From assembly GCA_022819505.1 (NCBI GenBank), contig JAJEHD010000009.1, positions 1-64,000 of the forward strand: a stretch of 64,000 bases of DNA, in the 5' to 3' direction. The notes beneath the pieces were generated by a model. The model did not search any database. It was not told the origin of the DNA and saw nothing but the letters and a program-made list of their open reading frames with translations. Position numbers and translations under genes: made by a program. Within the stretch, counting starts at the first letter, position 1; the number at the start of each line of letters is the position of its first letter. This DNA is from Acidimicrobiia bacterium (GTDB lineage Bacteria; Actinomycetota; Acidimicrobiia; Acidimicrobiales; Aldehydirespiratoraceae). Of this stretch, positions 1 to 8,847 are shown in pieces.

Positions 1-438
1 CTGGCCGACTACGCCGATGACATCTCTGTCGCCTTCGCCGGAAGCCAGGTGGAACGAACGGTTCACAGCCAATTCGAGGACAACGGTGTGGCCCTCGTGT
101 TCAGCGTCGATCAGGTGTACAAGGGCGAGGTCGGTCCTCTCATTGAAGTCCGCACCCACGCTCAGGACTCCGCCTGCGGAATCGATATGGACGGCCGAGG
201 CATGGTGGGTGTAGTCGCCGGGGAGTGGCGAGGCGATCTCAACGTCAACCTGTGTGGATCGGTCGTATCGTTGGGGGCGCTAGAGGACGTGTTCGGCGAG
301 GGTCATCCGCCTGACGAGTCGATTCGCCTCGCCGAGAGTCCCTCTGACGACTTCCCCAGCACCAGCCTTGTGCTACTGGTTGCCGGAGCGGGAATCGTCC
401 TGCTGGTCGGCGCAGCCGCCTGGCGCCGCCGCAGCTAG
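1..438 (+). CDS. C-terminal part of a membrane-anchored hypothetical protein (5' end outside window)
   Basis: Frame 1 is open from base 1 (LADYADDISVAFAGSQVERTV...); C-terminal hydrophobic helix LVLLVAGAGIVLLVGAAAW followed by RRRS. Confidence 0.6.
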   Translation: MADYADDISVAFAGSQVERTVHSQFEDNGVALVFSVDQVYKGEVGPLIEVRTHAQDSACGIDMDGRGMVGVVAGEWRGDLNVNLCGSVVSLGALEDVFGEGHPPDESIRLAESPSDDFPSTSLVLLVAGAGIVLLVGAAAWRRRS

Positions 439-530
439 CAACCCCCGTCAGATCTACTCACCAACCGAATCGGTCGATGTGGACCTTGAACCTCCCCGGG
501 CTCTTACGCAGGCTGTGGTGTGGTGCGGGA

Positions 531-956
531 TCAGAGTGGGTTGCGCCAGCGCAGTCCCGGGAAGCGGACGAAGTCGCTGTCGTTGGAGTGGACCTCGGCT
601 TGGTGCTCGATGGCCAGCGCGGCGATATGGGCGTCGGTAACGAGGTTCCCCGCTACGCCGGCGGCGGCCAGCATGCTGCGGAAGATGGCGATGTGCTGGG
701 TACCTGGGTTCAACGGTGTGACGCTGGGTGAGCGAAACCATAGGGCCATGAGGTCGACGGCGTGCTCGGGAGCCGCTGGAGTGCTCAGAACGCTGGGGTG
801 GGTGAGCAGCCGCACAAAGCCTGCCGCTACAAGCCACGGAACACCGACTCGCTCGGTTCCGTTCACCAGATCTTCCCACCAGCGGCGCGCCGGCTCGTGC
901 CGCGGCGCGCCGCTGCTGTGGGCATAGACGAGCAGGTTCAGGTCCGGGACGATCAC
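531..956 (-). CDS. vapC: PIN-domain VapC-like toxin
   Basis: IVPDLNLLVYAH... N-terminal Asp motif, NLVTDAHIAALAIEH and SNDSDFVRF PIN motifs; GTG start overlaps the upstream antitoxin stop by 4 nt (GTGA). Confidence 0.85.
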   Translation of the reverse strand: MIVPDLNLLVYAHSSGAPRHEPARRWWEDLVNGTERVGVPWLVAAGFVRLLTHPSVLSTPAAPEHAVDLMALWFRSPSVTPLNPGTQHIAIFRSMLAAAGVAGNLVTDAHIAALAIEHQAEVHSNDSDFVRFPGLRWRNPL

Positions 957-1210
957 TGCGGCGGCGAGCCAGCGAAGTCGGCAGCCTCGAGCGAATCGTT
1001 GAGCTGGTTCAGCCGCCACGGATCGACGCCGGGCCTGAAACCGCTGTCGTGGGGCGTGACCTGGTAGCCGGACTCCGCCTCTGCGAGCGCCGGGGACAGA
1101 CCTCGCCTCAGGGTGTCGTTGACGACCTGCTTGAACGGCTGATCCGCGCGCCGGGCCTGTTCCTTGAGGGCGGCGGCCAAGTCATCGTCGAGAGTCAACG
1201 TTGTTCGCAT
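953..1210 (-). CDS. vapB: VapB-like RHH antitoxin
   Basis: MRTTLTLDDDLAAALKEQARRADQPFKQVVNDTLRRGL ribbon-helix-helix N-terminus; coupled to PIN toxin. Confidence 0.85.
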   Translation of the reverse strand: MRTTLTLDDDLAAALKEQARRADQPFKQVVNDTLRRGLSPALAEAESGYQVTPHDSGFRPGVDPWRLNQLNDSLEAADFAGSPPQ

Positions 1211-1272
1211 GTAGACATCATAGCATCTCCATTAAATGATGCCTTGATGTTCCACCATGTGTGCCTACAACC

Positions 1273-1303
1273 AATGATGCATCGGCCGTCGCTGATCTCG
1301 ACC
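1273..1303 (+). repeat. 31-bp direct repeat, copy 1 (identical to 6832-6862)
   Basis: aatgatgcatcggccgtcgctgatctcgacc present at both positions in the same orientation. Confidence 0.9.
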
Positions 1304-1594
1304 TGACCTTCTCGCAGCAGCGTCTGTGCCGCAGAAGTGGCCGCATGTGTTGCGGGTGCCTTGTCCGGGACACGAGCATCGAGGTCGTGCCGGTGGACTT
1401 CGAGGCCACTGCTGGCGACACCACTCGGTCGCCTCGGCCAGCGTCCCTGCGGCGCCCATCAAGGTTCTGGTGTTGACATGACATTGATTATCGTGTAACT
1501 TCCAGTGTGAGCCTTGTCGCCGGGCTTTGTCGGCAGCCTTTCCTGTAACCGCACTGTCGCCCGTGTCAGCCGGCGGCCCTGAGACGAGGCTCCG

Positions 1595-2041
1595 ATGACC
1601 ACATCAACTCCGCTCCCCACCGCCGACGCGGCTCCCAGCATGGCACACCCGTCCGACACCGCATCTGAGGCGCCGCCCGCTCAGACCCGCGCCGCGGCCG
1701 CGGTCAGGCCCAGCCTGCGATCCCAGATCGCGGAGAATCCGCTGCTGAGCTTCTTCGGCCTGCTCATCGTGGCCCTGCTGGCCGCGGCCATCGCCAGCCC
1801 CCACATCCGCATCGACGACACCAACGCGCGCATCGACCGCCTCGAGGAAAGGATGGAGGCCAGGTTCGACGAGCTCGACGCCGCGGTCGCGGAGATCGAC
1901 CGGAAGCTGACTGCGCTGATAGCCCATCTCAACGCCACCAGTGCGGTGGACGATGCCCTGGCGGGCCGACTCGCCGGCATGAGCGAGGGCGCCCCCGACG
2001 CCCTCTCATACCGAGAACGACGGTCAGGTCCGCATTGGTGA
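1595..2041 (+). CDS. Single-TM coiled-coil hypothetical protein
   Basis: TM helix LLSFFGLLIVALLAAAIA followed by heptad-rich ARIDRLEERMEARFDELDAAVAEIDRKL. Confidence 0.6.
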   Translation: MTTSTPLPTADAAPSMAHPSDTASEAPPAQTRAAAAVRPSLRSQIAENPLLSFFGLLIVALLAAAIASPHIRIDDTNARIDRLEERMEARFDELDAAVAEIDRKLTALIAHLNATSAVDDALAGRLAGMSEGAPDALSYRERRSGPHW

Positions 2042-2055
2042 GGCTCGCGACCAAC

Positions 2056-2547
2056 TCAGATGGATCTAAGTGCGCGATTTCGGTACCGCTCGGCCGCTTC
2101 ACGAGCCTTCTTGGCCCGATGCAGTTGCGTGGCCACTCCCAGCCTGTCTTTCGCGGTCTGGGCCTTCGCCAAGCGCTCATCGGCTTCCTGGTCGCACTTG
2201 TCAGCCACCCACAGCCAGAAGCGCGACGTCCACGACTCTCGCGACCGGACCGACGGCGGCTGCCGGCCACGATCAACACGGCGCACCACTAGCCACACGC
2301 GCACGCTTGCGGTCACCGCCATAGTCATCGCTACCGCCCACCACAGCCACGACGACATCCACAGCGGCCACCACGAGGCATACAGGGCCGCTATCAACAA
2401 GATCTGAGCGCCCCAGTTCAGAATCCGGGTGAGCCAGTCGACGCGGAACGTGACTCTGGTGCCGTCCGCAGTGTGGATGGCGGAACCCGTCATTATCGAA
2501 CGAAGCAAAGCCCCAACGCTCATACGCGATCCTGTCCGGTTCTCCAC
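2056..2547 (-). CDS. Hypothetical membrane protein
   Basis: Hydrophobic segments ILLIAALYASWWPLWMSSWLWWAVAMTMAVTASVRV and a charged C-terminus. Confidence 0.55.
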   Translation of the reverse strand: MENRTGSRMSVGALLRSIMTGSAIHTADGTRVTFRVDWLTRILNWGAQILLIAALYASWWPLWMSSWLWWAVAMTMAVTASVRVWLVVRRVDRGRQPPSVRSRESWTSRFWLWVADKCDQEADERLAKAQTAKDRLGVATQLHRAKKAREAAERYRNRALRSI

Positions 2548-2751
2548 CTCGCGAACACCCCTCAGTATTGGCTCCCAGAGTTTGCCCTAAGGTCACGAGG
2601 CAGCGTTCACCCCAGCGCTATGTGGCCGGCAAGGCGCTGTCTCTGCTGGCCTGCCGGCCGGCCCGAATTTGAGGGGAGCTGCCGTCTGATGCGGCGTCAG
2701 TCGCTTGCGGACCGCATCGAGGCACCTTCCAATGATTTCGTGTTACAATAA

Positions 2752-3018
2752 ATGCGTGCGGAGTTCTATCGCTCCGCGTTCAAGCACGGCCTCAACCGCA
2801 ACGCGATCCTGCACGGGCTTGAACACGCCCTCACCGTCATCGAGCTTGATCCAGCTGCCGACCCGCCCAGAGTCCTCGCCATCGGCGCCGACCGCGCAGG
2901 GAATCTGTTGGAGATCGTGTGGCTCGAACTCGACGGCGGCACCGAGATGGTGATTCACGCAATGCCGCTGCGCCCATCGTTCTACGCACTCCTCCCGCTC
3001 CAAGGCGAACAACCGTGA
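2752..3018 (+). CDS. Putative small toxin of a type II TA pair (BrnT-like size and layout)
   Basis: 88 aa MRAEFYRSAFKHGLNRNAILHGLEHALTVIEL...LLEIVWLELDGGTEMVIHAMPLR; overlaps the following RHH gene by 4 nt. Confidence 0.6.
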   Translation: MRAEFYRSAFKHGLNRNAILHGLEHALTVIELDPAADPPRVLAIGADRAGNLLEIVWLELDGGTEMVIHAMPLRPSFYALLPLQGEQP

Positions 3019-3311
3019 CTACCCACAAGACCACCACAGGCCGCATCCTCGCCGAGGCCGACCTCGACGCCATCGCCGAAGAGGTCGAGACCACCGACTA
3101 CGACATCACGGCGCTGCGCAAGCGCCGCAGAGGCCGGCCCACCATCGGCTCGGGGCCAGCAGAAGTCGTGCCCGTGCGCATCGACCCGGAACTGCGAGCC
3201 GCGGTCGCGGCCCGCGCTGAGACCGACGGCACGACGACAAGTGAGATCATCCGCGAGGCGTTGCGCAGATTCCTAGACGTCGAACGGGCCGAGCAGACAC
3301 AACACGCCTGA
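3015..3311 (+). CDS. RHH/CopG-type antitoxin
   Basis: VPVRIDPELRAAVAARAETDGTTTSEIIREALRRFL RHH motif; GTG start overlaps upstream TGA. Confidence 0.75.
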   Translation: MTTHKTTTGRILAEADLDAIAEEVETTDYDITALRKRRRGRPTIGSGPAEVVPVRIDPELRAAVAARAETDGTTTSEIIREALRRFLDVERAEQTQHA

Positions 3312-3674
3312 GCGGACTCAATCGCATCCGGCGTCGAAACTGCCGAGTCCGCTCGGTGGACTGAACTGGGCCCGAATGTCCCCAAAGCCGAACCCCCGAG
3401 CCTATGCAGCAAAGGAAACGACGGTCGAAAGCCATAGGTGTCGCACGTCTGGGCGGCGCCTCCTTGCGGGGTTGGTCGCGCTGCCTATCTCGCATCTCAC
3501 TCTTCGCAACTGTCGGCGGTCGCTGCAAGTCCCCACCCGGTCCTGAAGGACATCCTCAATGATCTCCCGAAGCTCGCCCCTTGACCCGCCAGGCGCTTCA
3601 CCAGGATCAAGAAGCCCCTTGGCCTGCCGACGTGTCCAGCGACCGACCTCGAGAGGCCCGGATAGATTGCTCTT

Positions 3675-3974
3675 ATGCCTCCGAGCGACACGAGGGTGAG
3701 TCCCGTCGAGGTACGTGCCCTGGAGCCGTACCGGATCTGGCTTCGCTACGACGACGGGGTCGAAGGTGAGGTGGACCTGTCGGACATGGCCAGCGACGGC
3801 GTGTTCGCCGCCTGGGAGGACCACTCGTTCTTCGCTGGCGTGCATCTCGGCCCCGCCGGCTCGATCGCCTGGAGCGACGACATCGACATGTGCGGCGACG
3901 CGCTGTATTTGGAGATCACTGGGATGAAGCCTGAGGACCTGTTCCCGCGGCTGCGGAACACGGCGGATGCCTGA
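3675..3974 (+). CDS. DUF2442-family protein
   Basis: VRALEPYRIWLRYDDGVEGEVDLSDM...SIAWSDDIDMCGDALYLEIT is DUF2442-like. Confidence 0.75.
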   Translation: MPPSDTRVSPVEVRALEPYRIWLRYDDGVEGEVDLSDMASDGVFAAWEDHSFFAGVHLGPAGSIAWSDDIDMCGDALYLEITGMKPEDLFPRLRNTADA

Positions 3975-4227
3975 GATCTGTCGCTTCTACGGCATCGTGA
4001 TCCGGATGTACTTCCGGGACCACCGACCGCCCCACTTCCACGCGGAGTACGGCGGCTACAAGGCCACCTTGCGCATCGAGGATCTCCGGGTCACAGACGG
4101 CCGTCTGCCTACGCGAGCCGAGCGCATGGTCACCGAGTGGGCCAAGCAGCATCGCCGCGAACTCGACGAAGCCTGGAGTCGAGCGGAGCGCCGCGAGAGT
4201 CCCGGCAAGATCGCTCCGCTGGAGTAG
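3967..4227 (+). CDS. DUF4160-family protein
   Basis: MPEICRFYGIVIRMYFRDHRPPHFHAEYGGYKATLRIED is a DUF4160 signature; overlaps the DUF2442 gene. Confidence 0.8.
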   Translation: MPEICRFYGIVIRMYFRDHRPPHFHAEYGGYKATLRIEDLRVTDGRLPTRAERMVTEWAKQHRRELDEAWSRAERRESPGKIAPLE

Positions 4228-4329
4228 CCGCAGTACCAGCGCCTGAGACCAATCAACCCGATGACGCGAAACACAGGGCACACCACCTGCGTGAAACAGT
4301 GAGGCTCAAACACCTACCCCCGAACGCCG

Positions 4330-5068
4330 CTACGAGACTGTCGGCGACAGCAGAGACAGGCCCGCGGTCGCTGCTTGGGATCGCTCGTCGCCCAAGTGCA
4401 GGACAGCCTGAGCGGCACGGCCGATCCGCTTGCGTTCGTTGCGGGTTAGAGCGGTCGTCGCGACGTCCTGTGGGGTGATGAGTGTCGCCAGTGTCACGAC
4501 GTCTAGGAGGTGGCGCCTGTTGCCGCGGCCTCCCCCCGGACCGGAGGCGGCCGCGATCTTGATCAGGATCGCCCCGACGAGATTGGGGCGAGGGATCAGA
4601 GCCCGGCATTGGTTGTGCTCGACCTCCACCAGCTCTGAGCGTTTCAGGGCTTGGGTCCCGCCGGGCGCCTGAAGAGTGTTGCCGTGCCCGAACCGTGGCA
4701 GGTGTTTGCCTAGATGGTCTGGGGCCAGCACATCGAAGACGGTTCCGTCCGAGGAGACGTACCGGTGTCCGATCGGCAGGTGCTGCTGCTCGAATCCGTG
4801 GGCTCGCAGCGCGGAGTCGATGTGATCCATGCGCGAGCGGCCGCCCGCAGGTTCACGACGACATCCAGGTCGTAGCTCCAGCACAGAGCGGCGTCGGGGG
4901 CTGCGTGCGCCGCCGCGGGCTGGCGCTCCGACTGGTGCAGCAGGACCATCTGGCCACCAATGAGCGTCCAGCCTTCGCCCAGGCTCCCCGCGATGCTCAT
5001 CAAGGCATCCCACGCCTGCGCCTGGCGGCCCGACAGGGCAGGCAGCACGACCGGCGCGCTGGTCATCA
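4330..5068 (-). pseudogene. AbiEii-like nucleotidyltransferase interrupted by an apparent 1-nt deletion frameshift
   Basis: N-part MTSAPVVLPALSGRQAQAW...WTLIGGQMVLLHQ...SYDLDVVVNLRAAA in one frame, C-part MDHIDSALRAHGFEQQHLPIGHRYVSSDGTVFDVLAPDHLG...LSPTVS in another; frames join near 4830-4850. Confidence 0.65.
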
Positions 5069-5734
5069 GAGCCCCTCGATGATGGCGTCGGCGACACGCT
5101 GCTCGCGCGGGTGCGGCGAGACGCACAGGTCCAGAGCGACCGCGGCCGCCGGAGCCACAAGCGGCACCTCGCTCCCCTGCCGCTGGAGCGGCCCGGCGGC
5201 CGCGGAGTGCGCCCGCAGGGTGTGCCAGTTGTCGGGGGACAGCGCCCGCACCAGCACCCTGCCCAGCGGATCCGCCGCGAGGCCGCGCATCGGGTGCCGG
5301 CTGGCGGCGCTCTGTTGCCATCCTTCTTCGATGTAGACCTGCGCCTCATCGGGTAGCGGATCGAGCAGGTCCACATAGGCGCCGGCGGCGTGCATCCCGC
5401 TGACGACCACATCGGGGCAGCCCAGCAGCGCCATGATCATGCCGGCACCGCCGCTGTACCTGGCGAGGCCGCCGCGGTTGGCGTATCTGCAGGGATCATC
5501 GAAGTCGACGCTCCCAGCGAGGATGCTCCGCCAGGCGGCGGCCTGAGACAGCGGCCGGCCACCACGAGGCGGTGCCTCGGCGAGAGCGTGCACCTCTGCG
5601 GCGGGCAGTACCCACGCGTTGGCGAGCTTCGCAGCCGGCAGCAGCCCTCTGTGCAAGTAGCGGCGGACCTGCTCAGGCCCCACGCCGAGCACGTGGCTAG
5701 CTTCTGCCAATGACAGCATGCCCTGGACGCTCAC
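5066..5734 (-). CDS. HTH-domain protein, AbiEi-like partner/antitoxin
   Basis: MLSLAEASHVLGVGPEQVRRYLHRGLLPAAKLANAWVLPAAEVHALA MerR/excisionase-type HTH; directly upstream of the nucleotidyltransferase. Confidence 0.65.
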   Translation of the reverse strand: MSVQGMLSLAEASHVLGVGPEQVRRYLHRGLLPAAKLANAWVLPAAEVHALAEAPPRGGRPLSQAAAWRSILAGSVDFDDPCRYANRGGLARYSGGAGMIMALLGCPDVVVSGMHAAGAYVDLLDPLPDEAQVYIEEGWQQSAASRHPMRGLAADPLGRVLVRALSPDNWHTLRAHSAAAGPLQRQGSEVPLVAPAAAVALDLCVSPHPREQRVADAIIEGL

Positions 5735-5930
5735 GCGTCCACCCTAACATAACTGGTGGAGAACTCCACTAGTTATAGCGACGGGACCACCTCGGGATCA
5801 CCAGCTCGGCCGTTGTAGCAGGACGTAAGAGGCCGATGCCAGGATGTGCAATTTCGTTCGCTGCGCTTGCAACTGCTGAACTTCCTGCATCCTTGCCGTG
5901 CGAGTGGCATCCAAACCGAGGGAGTGACCG

Positions 5931-6695
5931 ATGACTGCCCATGACTCTGAGGCGAGCACGCCGACCAAGATCAGCTCCTGGGAGCGAGCGGTCGACGCTC
6001 CGCTGCTGGTGCTTGCGCTGGCGACTATCCCGCTCATTGTTCTAGAAGACGTGGGGCAGGGCCCCCTGGCGCTGGCCGCCGGTATCGCCAACTGGGTGAT
6101 ATGGGCGCTGTTTGCTGTGGACCTGTCGGTGCGGGTGTGGCTCGTCGGCAGCCGCCGCATGAGGTACCTGGCCAGGCACTGGTATGACGTCGGCATCGTT
6201 GTGCTGTCGGTGGTTCCGTACTTCTTGCCGCTGAGGGCCTTGCGCTCCGCGCGAGCGCTGCGAGTGTTGCGAGCTGCCCGCGTGGTTGCGTACAGCGCAC
6301 GGTTCTGGCACGCCGCTATAAGGCTGTGGGGGAGCCTGACCGGGCGGGTGCTGGTGGTGCTGATACCCGCCATCGTGGCGGCCGGATCCGCTGGCGTCTG
6401 GCTGGTCGAACGGCACAGCAACGGCAACATCGACGACTACGGAGACGCCGCGTGGTGGGCCATCACCACCGTCACCACCGTCGGCTACGGCGACATCGCC
6501 CCGGTTACCGTCGAGGGCCGCTTCATCGCGGCGGTGCTGATGATCACCGGAATCGCCGCGTTCGGGCTCGTCACCGCCAACGTCGCAGCTGCGATGACCG
6601 CCAGACGCGAACCCGAACAAGACATCAACGCACGACTGGACGAACTACTCGCCGCTGTCGACGAGCTCAGGCAACAGCGAGCCCAGCAACGCTGA
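5931..6695 (+). CDS. Voltage-gated-type potassium channel / ion transporter
   Basis: S4-like LRALRSARALRVLRAARVV and selectivity filter TTVTTVGYGDIAPVT. Confidence 0.9.
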   Translation: MTAHDSEASTPTKISSWERAVDAPLLVLALATIPLIVLEDVGQGPLALAAGIANWVIWALFAVDLSVRVWLVGSRRMRYLARHWYDVGIVVLSVVPYFLPLRALRSARALRVLRAARVVAYSARFWHAAIRLWGSLTGRVLVVLIPAIVAAGSAGVWLVERHSNGNIDDYGDAAWWAITTVTTVGYGDIAPVTVEGRFIAAVLMITGIAAFGLVTANVAAAMTARREPEQDINARLDELLAAVDELRQQRAQQR

Positions 6696-6822
6696 CCCAA
6701 CCAGTCCACTAGGACGCCCAGGTGAACCGCCACGGGGTATTGCGCAGGCCGTGGTCTGCCTCGGGCAACCGCTGCAACCAGCCCCAGGAACTCAACCAAA
6801 GACGGCTTCCCGCCGCGGGCGC

Positions 6823-7248
6823 TCACCAACTAATGATGCATCGGCCGTCGCTGATCTCGACCCGCCACTGACTGATCAGGTCCATCCCTAGCAACACATC
6901 ACACGGCGCGGCGGGGTGCCTGCCTTCGAAGCGGCGCTCCGATCCCACAGCCTCGATTCGCTTGCGAAAATGATCCTCGGCTGGTGCTGAAACAAACTGC
7001 GGGGCAGGCACACGCACCTGCACGGGGTAGGTCGGTCTCTGCTTGGTTGCTATGTCTAGGGCGGTTGCTTCCACGGTTCCGCTAGGGACCACCCCTAACT
7101 GCGTGACCAACTCACTGCTGAGGAAACTCCGCGTCGCGCCGGCGTCCAGCAGTCCCTCGACGTGTTCCTCGCCGTCGTGAGACACACCTGACACGGCCAG
7201 TCGCACCACGATGCGGGCGCGCTCAACCGGGATCTCGACCTGGGGCAA
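6823..7248 (-). CDS. Retropepsin-like aspartic protease (start uncertain)
   Basis: GLLDAGATRSFLSSELV (D-x-G-A active-site motif) and CDVLLGMDLISQWRVEISDG. Confidence 0.65.
   Translation of the reverse strand: MPQVEIPVERARIVVRLAVSGVSHDGEEHVEGLLDAGATRSFLSSELVTQLGVVPSGTVEATALDIATKQRPTYPVQVRVPAPQFVSAPAEDHFRKRIEAVGSERRFEGRHPAAPCDVLLGMDLISQWRVEISDGRCIISW
6832..6862 (+). repeat. 31-bp direct repeat, copy 2 (3' end of retropepsin gene)
   Basis: Identical to 1273-1303. Confidence 0.9.
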
Positions 7249-7261
7249 CGCTACGGGAAGG

Positions 7262-7522
7262 TCAGTCGATGGAACGGACGATGCGATAGCCGACGCTGAC
7301 CGTGCCGATGCCCTGAGTGGCGGAGTTGCCCTGACCGAATCGTTCCATGCCAGCGTCGTAGGCATCGATGCCGGCATCGAATATCTCGATCACTTCGCCG
7401 TCGCGCATGAGCGCTGACCGGCCCCAATGATCACGCTCTAACGCTTCGCGATGCACGGACGCGTACGTACGGGTGTGGAACTGGACCGAACGAGCGGCTT
7501 CTGCCTGCGTGCCAGAAACCAT
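7262..7522 (-). CDS. Small DUF5678-like protein
   Basis: HWGRSALMRDGEVIEIFDAGIDAYDAGMERFGQGNSATQGI; adjacent to retropepsin. Confidence 0.5.
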   Translation of the reverse strand: MVSGTQAEAARSVQFHTRTYASVHREALERDHWGRSALMRDGEVIEIFDAGIDAYDAGMERFGQGNSATQGIGTVSVGYRIVRSID

Positions 7523-7588
7523 GGCGTGTTCCCCCTTCTAAGGAGCGGCGTTGCCGGTCCGCTGCATCGCACGCTAGCGAACTAGCGG

Positions 7589-7663
7589 TGGGCCGTAGGG
7601 GATTTGAACCTCTGACCTCCTGCGTGTCGAGCAGGCGCTCTAACCAGGCTGAGCTAACGGCCC
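7589..7663 (-). tRNA. tRNA-Val (anticodon GAC by best cloverleaf)
   Basis: Acceptor GGGCCGT/ACGGCCC, D arm GCTC..GAGC, anticodon stem CCTGC/GCAGG with loop TCGACAC, T arm AGAGG TTCAAAT CCCCT. Confidence 0.75.
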
Positions 7664-7686
7664 CGAGCCACGCAGGGTAGCAGGCG

Positions 7687-8445
7687 TCACTCGCCTCGGA
7701 ACTCGGGAATCCTGCGCTCGGCCATGGCCCGGCTGCCCTCGGCGAAGTCGGCGGTCCGCTGGAGGCGGTCCTGCTCGAGGTGCTCGTGGGCCACGGCCGC
7801 CTCCACCTGGTCGGCCAGATCACCGCGCAGGGTCTCCCGGATGGACCGCACCGCCAGCGGTGCCGACATCGCGATCTCGCGAGCCATGGCGTGCGCCTCA
7901 CCCCGGACCTCGTCACGAGCCACCAGGCGGTCGGCCAGGCCGAGGCCCGCGGCCTCCTCGCCCGGGACCCGCCGGCCTGTGTACAGCAGGTCGGCCGCCA
8001 CCTGCGGGCCGACCAGCCTCGGCAGCGTCACGCTCAGGCCGAAGCCCTGGTGGAACCCCAGGCGGGCGAAGTTGGCGCTGAAGCGAGCCTCGGGCGCAGC
8101 CACCCGGAAGTCGGCCGCCAGCGCCAGGCCCAGCCCGCCGCCCACCGCGGCGCCGTGTACGGCGGCCACCACCGGAGTGTGGGTGCGGAAGATCCGGACT
8201 GCCGCCGCGTACAGGTCCTTGGTGGTGTAGCCGACGCCCTCTCCCGAGAAGTCGGCGCCGGCGCAGAAGTGCTTGCCCTGCGCGCACAGCACCGCGGCCC
8301 GGCACCGGGGGTCGTCGTCGAGCGCCTCCAGCCCGTCGGCGATCCCGTCGATCATCTCCAGCGAGAAGAAGTTGTTGGGCGGGCGCCGCAGCTCAATGGC
8401 GGCCACGTAGTCGTCACCGACCTCGATCCCCACAGCGTCGGTCAT
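7687..8445 (-). CDS. Enoyl-CoA hydratase/isomerase family protein
   Basis: GKHFCAGADFSG and PVVAAVHGAAVGGGLGLALAADFRVAA crotonase motifs. Confidence 0.9.
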   Translation of the reverse strand: MTDAVGIEVGDDYVAAIELRRPPNNFFSLEMIDGIADGLEALDDDPRCRAAVLCAQGKHFCAGADFSGEGVGYTTKDLYAAAVRIFRTHTPVVAAVHGAAVGGGLGLALAADFRVAAPEARFSANFARLGFHQGFGLSVTLPRLVGPQVAADLLYTGRRVPGEEAAGLGLADRLVARDEVRGEAHAMAREIAMSAPLAVRSIRETLRGDLADQVEAAVAHEHLEQDRLQRTADFAEGSRAMAERRIPEFRGE

Positions 8446-8514
8446 CAGCACCCGGTGAGGGTACTGCGCCACCAGGTTGCCGGCACGCCAATAATCTATT
8501 ATCGTCAATGATCG

Positions 8515-8847
8515 ATGAATACCGCAACCCGAGCCCCCATCCGGACGGCGCTCTCGCACGAGGACGCCGACGAGTACGCGAGCTGGTTCCGGTGCCTGGC
8601 CGACGGGACGCGGCTGCTCGTGCTCAACATCGTGGCCACCGCGCCGCAGGCCATGACGGTCGGGGAGATCGTCGAGCGCGCCGGGGTGGGCCAGTCGACG
8701 GTGTCGCACCACCTTCGCGTGCTGGCCGAGGAGCGCTTCGTCCACATGCGGTCCGAAGGGACACGGACGCTCGTCACCGTCAACCGCGACTGCCTCCAGG
8801 AGTTCCCTGAGGCGGCCGCCCGGATAATGGGCACCGATCACCCATGA
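8515..8847 (+). CDS. ArsR-family transcriptional regulator
   Basis: WFRCLADGTRLLVLNIV...MTVGEIVERAGVGQSTVSHHLRVLAEERFVHMRSEGTRTLVTVN winged HTH. Confidence 0.85.
   Translation: MNTATRAPIRTALSHEDADEYASWFRCLADGTRLLVLNIVATAPQAMTVGEIVERAGVGQSTVSHHLRVLAEERFVHMRSEGTRTLVTVNRDCLQEFPEAAARIMGTDHP

Noticed and set aside
454-927. Several overlapping ORFs on both strands (454-879, 477-731, 520-927)
   Set aside because: Lie antisense or out of frame to the clear VapC gene; high-GC shadow ORFs with R/P/S-rich composition.
7431-7916. 161-aa minus-strand ORF
   Set aside because: Runs through the tRNA-Val gene (...GAVSSAWLERLLDTQEVRGSNPL is tRNA translated) and overlaps the crotonase gene; spurious.
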